Shown piece after piece: positions 63,920 through 64,000 of a DNA stretch of 64,000 nt. Both the position numbers and the translations under genes were made by a program. The stretch comes from Liolophura sinensis (lineage: Eukaryota > Mollusca > Polyplacophora > Chitonida > Chitonidae), in assembly GCF_032854445.1 (NCBI RefSeq), contig NC_088295.1, positions 81,576,644 through 81,640,643 of the forward strand. Reading direction: 5' to 3'. The notes beneath the pieces are model-generated. The model saw only the letters and a program-made list of their open reading frames with translations, ran no database searches and had not been told where the DNA came from. Positions within the stretch are counted from its first letter, which is position 1; every line of letters begins with the position of its first letter.

Positions 63920-64000
63920 ATCCCCTCAGTGAGGCAGCTAAATCCCACTGTTTGCTGCTTCGCCGTGCATCGAGGCCGCTGATTTACAGACGATTGTGCT
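63920..64000 (+). CDS. Partial coding exon at the window edge (phase 1 entry)
   Basis: The acceptor CTAATTGCTACTTCAG ends at 63919. Entered in phase 1 (from 60408, or directly from 44116) it stays open to the edge: PLSEAAKSHCLLLRRASRPL then IYRRLC. The sequence is richer in CG than the preceding intron. The other two entry phases are worse: phase 2 meets TGA within four codons. It runs out of the window, so neither its donor nor its domain can be seen. Confidence 0.5.

Larger units (their letters stand above)
3552..64000 (+). other. Gene model: RING-finger scaffold-like gene, 3' end outside the window (candidate Rols/TANC family)
   Basis: One multi-exon gene joins the exons listed below. The frame is carried by matching phases: 3713 (phase 1), 23013 (phase 1), 42747-42926 (1 to 1), 43895-44116 (1 to 1), and more weakly 55697-55829 (1 to 2), 60323-60408 (2 to 1) and 63920 onward (phase 1). 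Seen directly: the open frames, GT-AG borders and RING cysteines. From family memory only: the RING with the RLIDTCGHERCY core resembles that of Drosophila Rolling pebbles, an adaptor in myoblast fusion whose vertebrate relatives TANC1/2 are synaptic scaffolds. Those proteins continue with a P-loop region, ankyrin repeats, TPRs and a coiled coil, none of which is in this window. The family name is therefore a hypothesis; the existence of a RING gene here is well supported. Confidence 0.6.

Noticed and set aside
1-64000. tRNA, rRNA, CRISPR, bacterial operon or viral genes
   Set aside because: No tRNA cloverleaf apart from the degraded SINE head, no spaced repeat-spacer array, no long intronless gene clusters and no recognisable viral domains.

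Overview
The window looks like animal (metazoan) nuclear DNA: AT-rich, dominated by introns and short chance ORFs, with GT-AG exons, dispersed SINE fragments and minisatellites. Two features point to a mollusc: the SINE tails (a CAATCAAATA-type 3' end, and a 'GCTTGGGGTTTAACGTCGTA' block next to a GAGT repeat) and the frequent ACATGTA and GGGAGRTAACT words. I cannot name the species.

I can support one protein-coding gene. It lies on the + strand and runs off the right edge. Its anchor is a 539-codon exon (ATG at 21399, donor at 23014) coding for a disordered, Ser/Arg-rich N-terminus that starts with an N-myristoylation-type MGN. Next come a 180-bp exon coding for a C3HC4 RING finger (42747-42926) and a 222-bp Pro/Ser-rich exon (43895-44116). 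All three keep the same frame through phase-1 junctions. Three weaker exons (55697-55829, about 60323-60408, and 63920 to the edge) continue in compatible phases. An upstream exon at 3552-3713 has an ATG in strong context and also ends in a phase-1 donor, so it could supply an alternative N-terminus. A second possible start or micro-exon lies near 50460. The RING (RLIDTCGHERCY core) resembles, from memory, the RING of Drosophila Rolling pebbles (Rols), the fly member of the TANC scaffold family. If so, the ankyrin and TPR repeats should lie beyond the right edge. I could not check this by search.

Layout: 1-3551 no supported gene; 3552-3713 alternative first coding exon; 3714-21331 intron with SINE pieces; 21332-23013 large 5' coding exon; 23014-42746 long intron; 42747-44116 RING and Pro-rich exons; 44117-64000 long introns. 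The last part holds a 760-bp inverted-repeat element sitting in a 43-bp minisatellite (45786-46800), a 1.2-kb minisatellite of 37-bp units carrying CACCTG E-boxes (52350-53600) with a tRNA-headed SINE directly after it, and a 25-bp minisatellite (61977-62382).

There is no sign of bacterial genes, CRISPR arrays, rRNA or intact autonomous transposons. The most unusual items are the inverted-repeat element, the E-box minisatellite with its 222-bp higher-order duplication, and the apparent alternative 5' ends of the RING gene.
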